From Pseudofrankia saprophytica (lineage in GTDB: Bacteria > Actinomycetota > Actinomycetes > Frankiales > Frankiaceae): a DNA stretch of 64,000 bases. Below, in pieces: positions 9,520-16,878 of the stretch. The stretch spans positions 1,347,823-1,411,822 of the forward strand of contig NZ_KI912266.1 of NCBI RefSeq assembly GCF_000235425.2, given 5' to 3'. Made by a program: the position numbers and the translations under genes. Numbering within the stretch: position 1 is the first letter of the stretch; each line of letters starts with the position of its first letter. The notes under the pieces are model-generated. The model was not told where the DNA came from. It worked only from the letters and a program-made list of their open reading frames with translations, and did not search any database.

Positions 9520-10674
9520 ATGACTTCGAGGACACCGCAAGCCACGCGTACCCCGACCCCGGCCGACGTGGCCGCTCTGTTGAAGGCCCGAGGCGGCATC
9601 ACGATCGAACGGCACCTGACCGAGGCGCAGCGCGCGGCGGCGCTGGCGGCCGACGCGCGCGCGGGGCTCACCGCCACTCCCAAGGAGCTGCCGCCCACCT
9701 GGTTCTACGACACGACCGGCAGCATGCTCTTCGGGAAGATCACCGAGCTGCCGGAGTACTACCAGACGAGGACGGAGCGGGGGATCCTGTCGGCGCACGC
9801 CGCGGACCTGTCCGCCGCGCTCGCGACCGCGCTGCCGGGCGGGGGAGCCGACACGCTGGTGGAGCTGGGCTCAGGCACCTCGGAGAAGACACGGATGCTG
9901 CTGGCCGCCCTGGCCGGTACCGGTCGCCTGCGCCGCTTCGTCCCGCTCGACGTCGACGCCGACGCGCTGTCCAGGGCGGGCGCCGCGGCCAAGGCCGCGC
10001 ACCCGGGGCTCGCCGTGCACGCGGTCGTCGGCGACTTCCGCCAGCACCTCGGCCTGCTGCCGACGGCGGGCACCGCGACGAGGACCACCACGCGGCCGGA
10101 GGGTGCCGCTCTCGGCGTCGAGGCGCCGGGTGAGGGCGCGCCGGGCATGGGCGACGCGCCGGCTGGCACGCTGGTCGCCTTCTTCGGAGGCACGATCGGC
10201 AACCTGCGCCCGCCCGAGCGGCACCTGCTGCTGACCGGACTGCGGGAGCGGGTAGGCCAGGACGGCGCGCTGCTGCTCGGGACCGACCTCGTCAAGGATC
10301 CGCGCCGCCTGGTCGCCGCCTACGACGACAGTGCCGGCGTCACGGCGGCGTTCAACCGCAACGTGCTCACCGTGCTCAACCGTGAGCTCGGCGCCGACTT
10401 CGACCTGCGCGGGTTCGCGCATGTCGCCCGATGGGACCCCGAGAACCGCTGGATCGAGATGCGGCTGCGTTCGGTGCGGGCGCAGACCGTGCGCCTGACG
10501 AATCTGGACCTGACCGTCTCGTTCGCCGACGGCGAGGAGATGCGTACCGAGATCAGCGCCAAGTTCGACCGGGCGACGGTGGAACGCGAGCTCACCGCCG
10601 CGGGCTGGCGTCTGACCCACTGGTGGACCGACCCCGAGGACGACTTCGCCCTCTCCCTCGCCATGACGAGCTAG
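9520..10674 (+). CDS. egtD: L-histidine N-alpha-methyltransferase EgtD
   Basis: EgtD trimethylates the alpha-amino group of histidine with SAM to give hercynine, the committed step of ergothioneine synthesis. The 384-residue protein shows WFYDTTGSMLF and ITELPEYYQTR, characteristic of the family, and the SAM-binding motif LVELGSGTSEKT near residue 112. A GAAGGA ribosome site lies eight bases before the ATG. It closes the egtABCD run. No egtE (the C-S lyase for the last step) follows, so that activity must be encoded elsewhere. A strong hairpin lies 20 bases after the stop. Confidence 0.95.
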   Translation: MTSRTPQATRTPTPADVAALLKARGGITIERHLTEAQRAAALAADARAGLTATPKELPPTWFYDTTGSMLFGKITELPEYYQTRTERGILSAHAADLSAALATALPGGGADTLVELGSGTSEKTRMLLAALAGTGRLRRFVPLDVDADALSRAGAAAKAAHPGLAVHAVVGDFRQHLGLLPTAGTATRTTTRPEGAALGVEAPGEGAPGMGDAPAGTLVAFFGGTIGNLRPPERHLLLTGLRERVGQDGALLLGTDLVKDPRRLVAAYDDSAGVTAAFNRNVLTVLNRELGADFDLRGFAHVARWDPENRWIEMRLRSVRAQTVRLTNLDLTVSFADGEEMRTEISAKFDRATVERELTAAGWRLTHWWTDPEDDFALSLAMTS

Positions 10675-10694
10675 GCCGTCTCCTGGCGCTGATC

Positions 10695-10722
10695 CTGCCC
10701 GGGCGGTCACCCGCCCGGGCAG
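10695..10722 (+). terminator. Terminator hairpin after egtD
   Basis: A perfect 12-bp inverted repeat (CTGCCCGGGCGG and its complement) surrounds the tetraloop TCAC. It has no U-tract, as is usual in high-GC actinobacteria. It ends the egtABCD unit. Confidence 0.8.
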
Positions 10723-10862
10723 TCGGGCCGCCCAGGTACCGGGTCGCCACGCCGCGCCGGCCGAGGAACGACCGGTCGAGTTGCCAACCGAAACCGACTA
10801 AAGCCGGCCAGCGATAGTGGTATCGGGTGGGCTAACCTTTGTGATGGACGATCCGGTACGCG

Positions 10863-10880
10863 ATTCATCGGGAGATGAAT
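10863..10880 (+). promoter_or_regulatory. Small inverted repeat before the first WD40 kinase gene
   Basis: ATTCATC-GGGA-GATGAAT forms a perfect 7-bp AT-rich dyad 29 bases before the kinase GTG start. It could be an operator or a leader hairpin; no regulator is known for it. Confidence 0.4.
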
Positions 10881-10909
10881 GACCGGATCGGCCAATCCGG
10901 GGGGCAAGG

Positions 10910-13303
10910 GTGGTCGGTAAGAGCGACGACGCCAAAAACGTGGCGGCGTTGGGCGAGAGCGACCCGGCCACCGTCGGCCCGTACACGCTCCTTGGCCGGC
11001 TCGGCGCTGGCGGCATGGGCACCGTGTACCTCGCCCAACCCACCTCCGACGCGGAGGCGGACAACGACCAGGGCGCCGGAGTCACCGCGCCGCGGCTGCT
11101 GGCGGTGAAGGTCATCCGGTCGGACCTCGCCCGCATTCCCGAGTTCCGCAGGCGCTTCCTGCTGGAGGCGCAGTCGGCCCAGCGCGTCGCTCGGTTCTGC
11201 ACCGCCGAGGTTCTCGACGTCGACACCACCGGCGAACGCCCTTACCTGGTCACCGAATACATCAAGGGACCGACCCTGGCCAGGGCGATCCGGGACCGCG
11301 GGCCACTACCGCCGACAGAGCTGGAACGGCTCGCGGTCGCCGTCGCCTCGGCCATGACGGCGATTCACGCGGCCGGAGTCGTCCACCGGGATCTCAAACC
11401 GGGCAACATCCTCCTGTCGCCGACCGGCCCCTGCGTCATCGACTTCGGCATCGCCCGCGCGCTCGACGCCGCCAGTGCCATCACGACGGCGACGAGCGCA
11501 TCCATCGGCACTCCCGCCTTCATGGCTCCGGAACAGGCCCTCGGTCAGGCCATCACCCCGGCGGTCGACGTCCATGCCTGGGGCGCGGTGATCCTCTTCG
11601 CGGCCACGGGACGCCCGCCCTTCGGCAACCAGGCCACCTCGACGGTCCTTCGTCACGTCGTCCACAGCACCCCCGACGTGACCGCGTTGCCACGGAGGCT
11701 GCGCTACCTGGTCGCCCATGCCATGGCCAAGGACCCGGCTGCCCGCCCCACGTCACGCGAGCTTCTGCTGCATCTCATCGACACCGACCCCTCGGTGATC
11801 GGGCTGGCCGAGCTCACCGACCCGGGTACGGAGGACCGCTCGGCCACCATCCTCGAGGAGGTCACCGGTCGGCCGGAGATCCCCACGAACCTGAACATCC
11901 CCACTCAGGCGTCGATGCCGACGACGGACTCCGAACCGCCGCCGGTCGTCGGCCGCGCAGCGGGCTCGGCGCGGCCGGCCGACCGGCTCCCCGAGGTGGC
12001 CGGCCAGCGCGGTGACGTCCCCGGTTTCATGGGTCGCCCGGCCGTGTCCACCGGCCAGGCCGGGCCGTCCGCTGGCCCGGGGCACCCGACCGACCAGGAC
12101 TCGACGTCGGGCAGCGGCCAGCCCGGCATCGTCACCGGTCCGGCGACCGTCGAGGACCCCGACGTACCCGTCGACGCCACGGCCACCGATCCGCCTGGGC
12201 GGCGCCGGAGTCCGCGGCGCGGCCTGGTCGTCCTGGTCGCCATCCTGCTCGCCGGCGTGGCGGCCGGCGCGGCCGCCGTCATCCTGACCATCAACGCCCG
12301 CCAGGACACGTCGGGCACCCGAGCGGACGCGTCCGGCGCGGGCCCGCTGGCGCCAGCCAGTCCCGTCAGCACCGTCTACACGGGCCACACCGCCCCGGTG
12401 GCATCGCTGGCCTTCTCGCCGGACGGCAGGCTGGTGGCCACCGGCAGCTGGGACACCACCGTCCGGCTCTGGGACATCAGCAGTCCCGCTAGCCCGCTGG
12501 CCGTGGGGGCGCCGCTCACCGGCCACTCCATCGAGGTCCGCGACGTCGTGTTCTCGCCGGACGGCAAACTGCTTGCCACCGCCAGCGACGACACCACCAT
12601 CCGCCTGTGGGACGTCAGCGACCCGGCCCACGCCGAGCAGATCGGCGCGCCGCTGCGGGGCCACACCGGCGGCGTGCGGTCGGTGGCGTTCTCACCTGAC
12701 GGCAAGCTGCTGGCCACCGGCAGCCTCGACACGACCGCCCGGCTGTGGAACATCACCAACCCGGCGAAACCCGTGGCGGTCGGCCGGATCACCGGGCACA
12801 CCGACGCCGTCCGGTCCGTGGCGTTCTCACCCGACGGCAGGCTGCTGGCCACCGGCAGCTGGGACACCACCGTCCGGCTCTGGGACATCACCAACTCCGC
12901 GAACCCCCGGGCCATCGGCGCCCCGCTCACCGGTCACACCGACCAGATCCGGGACGTCGCGTTCTCGCCGGACGGCAGGCAGCTGGCCACCGCCAGCGAC
13001 GACAGGACCATCCGGCTCTGGGACATCGCCGACCCGGTGTCTCCCAGGTCGGACGGGCTGCTCACCGGCGACAGGAGCGCCGTGCGGTCCGTCGCGTTCT
13101 CCCCCGACGGTCACCTGCTCGCGACCGCCGGCGACGACAAGACCATCCGGTTGTGGGGCGTCACCGACCTCGCGCACCCGGTGGCCTACGTTCCGCTCAC
13201 CGGGCACGGCGACGTCGTGTGGTCCGCGGTGTTCTCACCCGACGGCACCCTGCTGGCCAGCGTCAGCTCGGACCGGACCCTCCGGCTTTGGCGCGTCGAG
13301 TAG
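10910..13303 (+). CDS. Membrane Ser/Thr protein kinase with WD40 propeller
   Basis: This 797-residue protein starts with a Hanks-type kinase domain (about 25-290): glycine loop GRLGAGGMGTVY, VKVIR lysine, HRDLKPGN catalytic loop near residue 160, DFG near 177 and APEQALG. It therefore looks catalytically competent. A Pro/Gly-rich linker leads to one membrane span (about 437-463), then seven WD40 blades (about 488-797), each with FSPDG and a RLWD-type end. The propeller is predicted to be extracellular and could sense a ligand or partner. Blades 1-3 resemble blades 4-6 pairwise. The GTG start follows CGGGGGGCAAGG. A second kinase of the same design is encoded at 16879. Confidence 0.9.
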   Translation: MVGKSDDAKNVAALGESDPATVGPYTLLGRLGAGGMGTVYLAQPTSDAEADNDQGAGVTAPRLLAVKVIRSDLARIPEFRRRFLLEAQSAQRVARFCTAEVLDVDTTGERPYLVTEYIKGPTLARAIRDRGPLPPTELERLAVAVASAMTAIHAAGVVHRDLKPGNILLSPTGPCVIDFGIARALDAASAITTATSASIGTPAFMAPEQALGQAITPAVDVHAWGAVILFAATGRPPFGNQATSTVLRHVVHSTPDVTALPRRLRYLVAHAMAKDPAARPTSRELLLHLIDTDPSVIGLAELTDPGTEDRSATILEEVTGRPEIPTNLNIPTQASMPTTDSEPPPVVGRAAGSARPADRLPEVAGQRGDVPGFMGRPAVSTGQAGPSAGPGHPTDQDSTSGSGQPGIVTGPATVEDPDVPVDATATDPPGRRRSPRRGLVVLVAILLAGVAAGAAAVILTINARQDTSGTRADASGAGPLAPASPVSTVYTGHTAPVASLAFSPDGRLVATGSWDTTVRLWDISSPASPLAVGAPLTGHSIEVRDVVFSPDGKLLATASDDTTIRLWDVSDPAHAEQIGAPLRGHTGGVRSVAFSPDGKLLATGSLDTTARLWNITNPAKPVAVGRITGHTDAVRSVAFSPDGRLLATGSWDTTVRLWDITNSANPRAIGAPLTGHTDQIRDVAFSPDGRQLATASDDRTIRLWDIADPVSPRSDGLLTGDRSAVRSVAFSPDGHLLATAGDDKTIRLWGVTDLAHPVAYVPLTGHGDVVWSAVFSPDGTLLASVSSDRTLRLWRVE
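12421..12890 (+). repeat. Near-identical DNA repeats within the WD40 region
   Basis: Bases 12421-12479 and 12832-12890 match at all but two positions. They are 411 bases apart, exactly three WD40 blades, so a three-blade block was duplicated recently or kept alike by gene conversion. Confidence 0.8.
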
Positions 13304-13368
13304 CCCGACAGCGGTTATCTGTCAGCAGGCAGGGTCAAGCGGGTCAGACCGGTGGGTGGTCGGTGGGA

Positions 13369-15222
13369 TCAGCCGCCGAGGAGGCTGACGTCGCGGGCGG
13401 CGCCCGTGGAGGCCGACGTGGCCATCGCGGCGTAGGCGCGCAGCGCCGCCGAGACCTGCCGCTCCCTGCCGACCGGCCGGAAGCCCTGGCCGGCCTCGAG
13501 CTCGACCCGGCGGGCGGCCAGCTCCTCGTCCGGGACCATCAGCGCGAGCCGGCGGGCCGGGATGTCGATCTCGATCCGGTCACCGTCGCGGACCAGCGCG
13601 ATCGTGCCACCGTGCGCCGCCTCCGGCGAGACGTGCCCGATCGACAGGCCCGAGCTGCCGCCGGAGAACCGTCCGTCGGTGATGAGCGCGCACTTCGGCC
13701 CGAGACCGCGGCCCTTGAGGTACGCCGTCGGGTAGAGCATCTCCTGCATGCCCGGGCCGCCGCGCGGACCCTCGTACCGGACGACGATGACGTCACCCGG
13801 CTTCACCCGGCCACCGAGGATCGCCTCGACGGCCTCGTCCTGGCTCTCGACGACGACCGCCGGGCCGGCGAACGCCCACTGGTCCTCGGGGACACCGGCG
13901 GTCTTCACCACGGCGCCGTCCTCGGCCAGGTTGCCGTGCAGCACGGCGAGGCCGCCCTCGGCGGAGTAGGCGTGCTCGACCGAGCGGATGCACCCGTCCG
14001 CGGCGTCGGTGTCGAGGGTGTCCCACCGGTTCGTCGAGCTGAACGGCTCGGTGGTGCGCACCCCGCCCGGCGCGGCGTGGAAGAGCTCGACGGCGTCCGG
14101 CGCGGGGCTGGCGCCGCGGATGTCCCAACGGTCGAGGAACTCGCGCAGGCTCGCCGAGTGCACGCTGTGCACGTTCGGGTCGAGCAGCCCGCCCCGGTCC
14201 AGCTCGCCGAGGATCGCGGGGATGCCGCCGGCGCGGTGGACGTCCTCCATGTAGTACTTCGTCGAGCTGGGCGCGACCTTGCACAGGTTGGGCACCCGCC
14301 GGGAGATCTCGTCGATGTCGGCGAGGGTGACCTCGACACCGGCCTCGACGGCGGCGGCGAGCAGGTGCAGCACGGTGTTCGTCGAGCCGCCCATGGCGAC
14401 GTCGACGGCGAAGGCGTTGCGGAAGGCGGCGGCGCTGGCGATCGAGCGCGGCAGCACGCCCTCGTCGTCCTTCTCGTAGTAGCGGCGGGCGAGGTCGACG
14501 ACGAGCCGGCCGGCCTCGACGAACAGCTCCCGGCGGGCGGCGGCGGTGGCCAGCGTCGAGCCGTTGCCCGGCAGTGACAGGCCCATCGCCTCGGTCAGGC
14601 AGTTCATCGAGTTCGCGGTGAACATCCCCGAGCAGGAGCCACAGGTCGGGCAGGCGGAGCGTTCGATGATGCTGAGGTCGGCATCGCTGACGTCCGGGTT
14701 GACGGCCGCCGTCATCGCGTCGATGAGGTCGAGCCGGGAGCGGACCGTGCCACCCTGGACGACCGCGTTGCCGGACTCCATCGCCCCACCGGAGACGAAC
14801 ACGGTCGGGATGTTGAGCCGCAGCGCGGCGAGCAGCATCCCCGGGGTGATCTTGTCGCAGTTGGAGATGCAGACCAGGGCGTCGGCGCAGTGCGCGTTGA
14901 CCATGTACTCGACGCTGTCCGCGATGATCTCTCGCGACGGCAGCGAGTACAGCATCCCGCCGTGCCCCATCGCGATCCCGTCGTCCACGGCGATCGTGTT
15001 GAACTCGCGCCCGACGCCGCCGGCCGCCGCGACCGAGTCAGCGACCAGCCTGCCCAGGTCCCTCAGGTGCACGTGCCCCGGGACGAACTGGGTGAAGCTG
15101 TTGGCGATCGCCACGATCGGCTTGCCGAAGTCGTCCTCGGTCATGCCGGTGGCCCGCCACAGGGCGCGGGCGCCGGCCATGTTGCGGCCATGGGTGGTCG
15201 TACGGGAACGCAGTGCGGGCAT
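13369..15222 (-). CDS. ilvD: Dihydroxy-acid dehydratase IlvD
   Basis: IlvD dehydrates 2,3-dihydroxy-3-methyl acids to the 2-keto precursors of valine, leucine and isoleucine, using an iron-sulfur cluster and Mg2+. The 617-residue length equals that of the long bacterial form. Cluster-binding cysteines are visible in [12 protein letters not shown] and in [19 protein letters not shown]. The Mg-binding and substrate segments [19 protein letters not shown] are intact. The gene stands alone, convergent with the first kinase gene. No leader peptide or T-box-like element was recognised upstream. Confidence 0.97.
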   Translation of the reverse strand: MPALRSRTTTHGRNMAGARALWRATGMTEDDFGKPIVAIANSFTQFVPGHVHLRDLGRLVADSVAAAGGVGREFNTIAVDDGIAMGHGGMLYSLPSREIIADSVEYMVNAHCADALVCISNCDKITPGMLLAALRLNIPTVFVSGGAMESGNAVVQGGTVRSRLDLIDAMTAAVNPDVSDADLSIIERSACPTCGSCSGMFTANSMNCLTEAMGLSLPGNGSTLATAAARRELFVEAGRLVVDLARRYYEKDDEGVLPRSIASAAAFRNAFAVDVAMGGSTNTVLHLLAAAVEAGVEVTLADIDEISRRVPNLCKVAPSSTKYYMEDVHRAGGIPAILGELDRGGLLDPNVHSVHSASLREFLDRWDIRGASPAPDAVELFHAAPGGVRTTEPFSSTNRWDTLDTDAADGCIRSVEHAYSAEGGLAVLHGNLAEDGAVVKTAGVPEDQWAFAGPAVVVESQDEAVEAILGGRVKPGDVIVVRYEGPRGGPGMQEMLYPTAYLKGRGLGPKCALITDGRFSGGSSGLSIGHVSPEAAHGGTIALVRDGDRIEIDIPARRLALMVPDEELAARRVELEAGQGFRPVGRERQVSAALRAYAAMATSASTGAARDVSLLGG

Positions 15223-15645
15223 CTTGTGACCTCAGGACCTTCGACTGCCGGGGATCCGGGGCGTCCCCCGGGATGACATTGCGGGCCTCCAGGAAAGCGA
15301 CCGCTGGTCGGCGACCAGGCACGGCGCCTCGGCGTGCGGCCGGCGAGCGCGGCGGGGCGGGGTCGCGCGGCCCGGTCGCTGCACTCGTGGCGGCGCGCGC
15401 CAGGCCCGGGCTTGCCACTGGGTTCGCCAACTGGGTTCGCCAGCGGGCCGCCAGCACGCGGGGGCACGCACCCGATTCGGTTCCGCGCCGCTTATCAGCG
15501 TATCCGCCGCGGCCGCCATCCTGACCTCAGGACGGGGCCGGTCCGAGCCGGCGGCGAGTCAGCTGGTCGACCCGCGCGCCGTCGCGGGCTCCGCGTTCCG
15601 CCGGACCCGCATGACGTCGAGGACGTGGAGGACGCCGCCGAACCG
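15223..15645. other. Intergenic region upstream of ilvD
   Basis: About 420 bases of very GC-rich sequence lie between ilvD and the end of the next minus-strand gene. No convincing gene, RNA or regulatory motif was seen; the ilvD promoter should be here. Confidence 0.45.
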
Positions 15646-16332
15646 TCAGTCGGCGGGGTGCGCCGGAGGGGGTGTGGACGGCCCGGGGGGCGGGACGGCC
15701 CAGGGCAGGCCGGGGGGGCGGGGCGGTTCGATGGCGGTGGGATCGCCGTCTGGCGGGGGAGGCGGGGTGGGCTGCCCTAGCTGGCCGGGCTGACCGGGCT
15801 GACCGGGCTGATGGGCCGGTGGGAAGGCCGGATAGCCGGGGTAGCCAGGGTGCGGGGCATAACCGGGGTGCGGGGTGTAGCCGGGCTGGACAGGCGGCGG
15901 GAAGGCCGGGGGCTGGCCGTATCCGGGGTGACCGTAGCCGGGATGGCCGTAACCGGTCCGGCCAACCCCGGGGTAGGTGGGCGCCGGCGGCCCGCCTGGT
16001 CGAGGGCGACGGGGGAAGCGCTTGCGCAGCAGGCGCTGAATCCACCAGGAGAGTGCCAGCGACGCCAGCGTGCCGAGGATCGGGCCCGCCTGGTGGTGGC
16101 GCCCGCCGCCGTCCGCCGCGCTGAGCTTCGACCCGACGACGAGCAGATAGATCGCCGTGATCGCGATGAAGACGTAGCCGGTGACGAAGAAGTGGAAGAA
16201 CCGCAGGTTCAGCCGGGCGAGCTGGTCGCGCAGGAACACGGCGGGCAGGACCCAGATGCCGACCCCGAACACCGCCGCGGTCAGCGGCGCGAAGATCAGG
16301 AATCCGAAGAACTGCTTGAAGAACTCGGCCAT
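15646..16332 (-). CDS. Small membrane protein with Gly-Tyr-Pro-rich tail
   Basis: This 228-residue protein of unknown function has two or three N-terminal hydrophobic segments (about residues 7-33, 48-67 and a weak one near 85-95), a basic stretch RKRFPRRPRPGG, and then a 120-residue disordered tail with GYGHPGYGHPGYGQ-type repeats and proline runs. Such tails are predicted to be cytoplasmic and prone to weak self-association. It lies 29 bases upstream of nothing obvious and 28 bases downstream of the ABM-domain gene on the same strand, so the two may be co-transcribed. Confidence 0.7.
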   Translation of the reverse strand: MAEFFKQFFGFLIFAPLTAAVFGVGIWVLPAVFLRDQLARLNLRFFHFFVTGYVFIAITAIYLLVVGSKLSAADGGGRHHQAGPILGTLASLALSWWIQRLLRKRFPRRPRPGGPPAPTYPGVGRTGYGHPGYGHPGYGQPPAFPPPVQPGYTPHPGYAPHPGYPGYPAFPPAHQPGQPGQPGQLGQPTPPPPPDGDPTAIEPPRPPGLPWAVPPPGPSTPPPAHPAD

Positions 16333-16360
16333 CGCTCCCCCGGTCGTCTGCCCGGCGCCG

Positions 16361-16741
16361 TCAGGCCGAGCCGACGGAGGCGGAGGCAGCGGACGAGGAC
16401 GAGACGTCCACGCCGGCGACGTGCTCCACGGTCGGCGTGCCGGCGAAGTACGGGCTGATCGCCGCCCGCCAGCGGCCGTAGCCGTCGGAGCCGCGGAACC
16501 CCTCGGTGTGCGCCTCCAGGCTGTCCCATTCGACGATCAGCACGAACGAACTCGGTGACTCGACACCCCGGCTCATCCGCATCGAGCGGCAGCCGGGCGA
16601 GGTCGCGATCTCGTGCCGGACCGTGTGGTACGCGGCGATGAAGTCGCTCTCCGTTCCTGGTTTCACGTTAAACCTTGCGATCTCCGTGACCGCGGACTCA
16701 GGGCCACGGGTGCCGTCCGCGGCCGCCCCGGATGCGCTCAT
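16361..16741 (-). CDS. ABM-domain (antibiotic biosynthesis monooxygenase-like) protein
   Basis: This 126-residue protein carries a single dimeric alpha-beta barrel ABM domain, seen from VTEIARFNVKPG, the pattern ending SPGCRSMRMSRGVESPSSFVLIVEWDS, and AHTEGFRGS. Members include small monooxygenases and haem-degrading enzymes; the substrate here is unknown. The ARFNVKP segment is encoded by a parS-like palindrome and uses unusually AT-rich codons (TTT, AAA). Confidence 0.8.
   Translation of the reverse strand: MSASGAAADGTRGPESAVTEIARFNVKPGTESDFIAAYHTVRHEIATSPGCRSMRMSRGVESPSSFVLIVEWDSLEAHTEGFRGSDGYGRWRAAISPYFAGTPTVEHVAGVDVSSSSAASASVGSA
16659..16674. promoter_or_regulatory. Candidate parS-like site inside the ABM gene
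   Basis: GGTTTCACGTTAAACC differs from the core parS palindrome GTTTCACGTGAAAC at one base of 14. It is about 36 kb from the better parS sites and lies within coding sequence, so it is a weaker candidate for ParB binding. Confidence 0.4.
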
Positions 16742-16878
16742 GCCGCAAGTCTGGCACCCGCCGCGACGGCGCCGCCGGCCAGCCGGACATCCCGGGTGCC
16801 GTCGAAGCGGAGTAACGGCGGGTTGGCACCGAATATCCTCTCAAGCCAGCGGTTTCCCAGGGCGACAGGGGCGTCGGC

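Noticed and set aside
12380-13300. CRISPR-like repeat structure
   Set aside because: The repeats are WD40 blades inside one reading frame with diverged copies, and no spacers or cas genes are present anywhere in the window.
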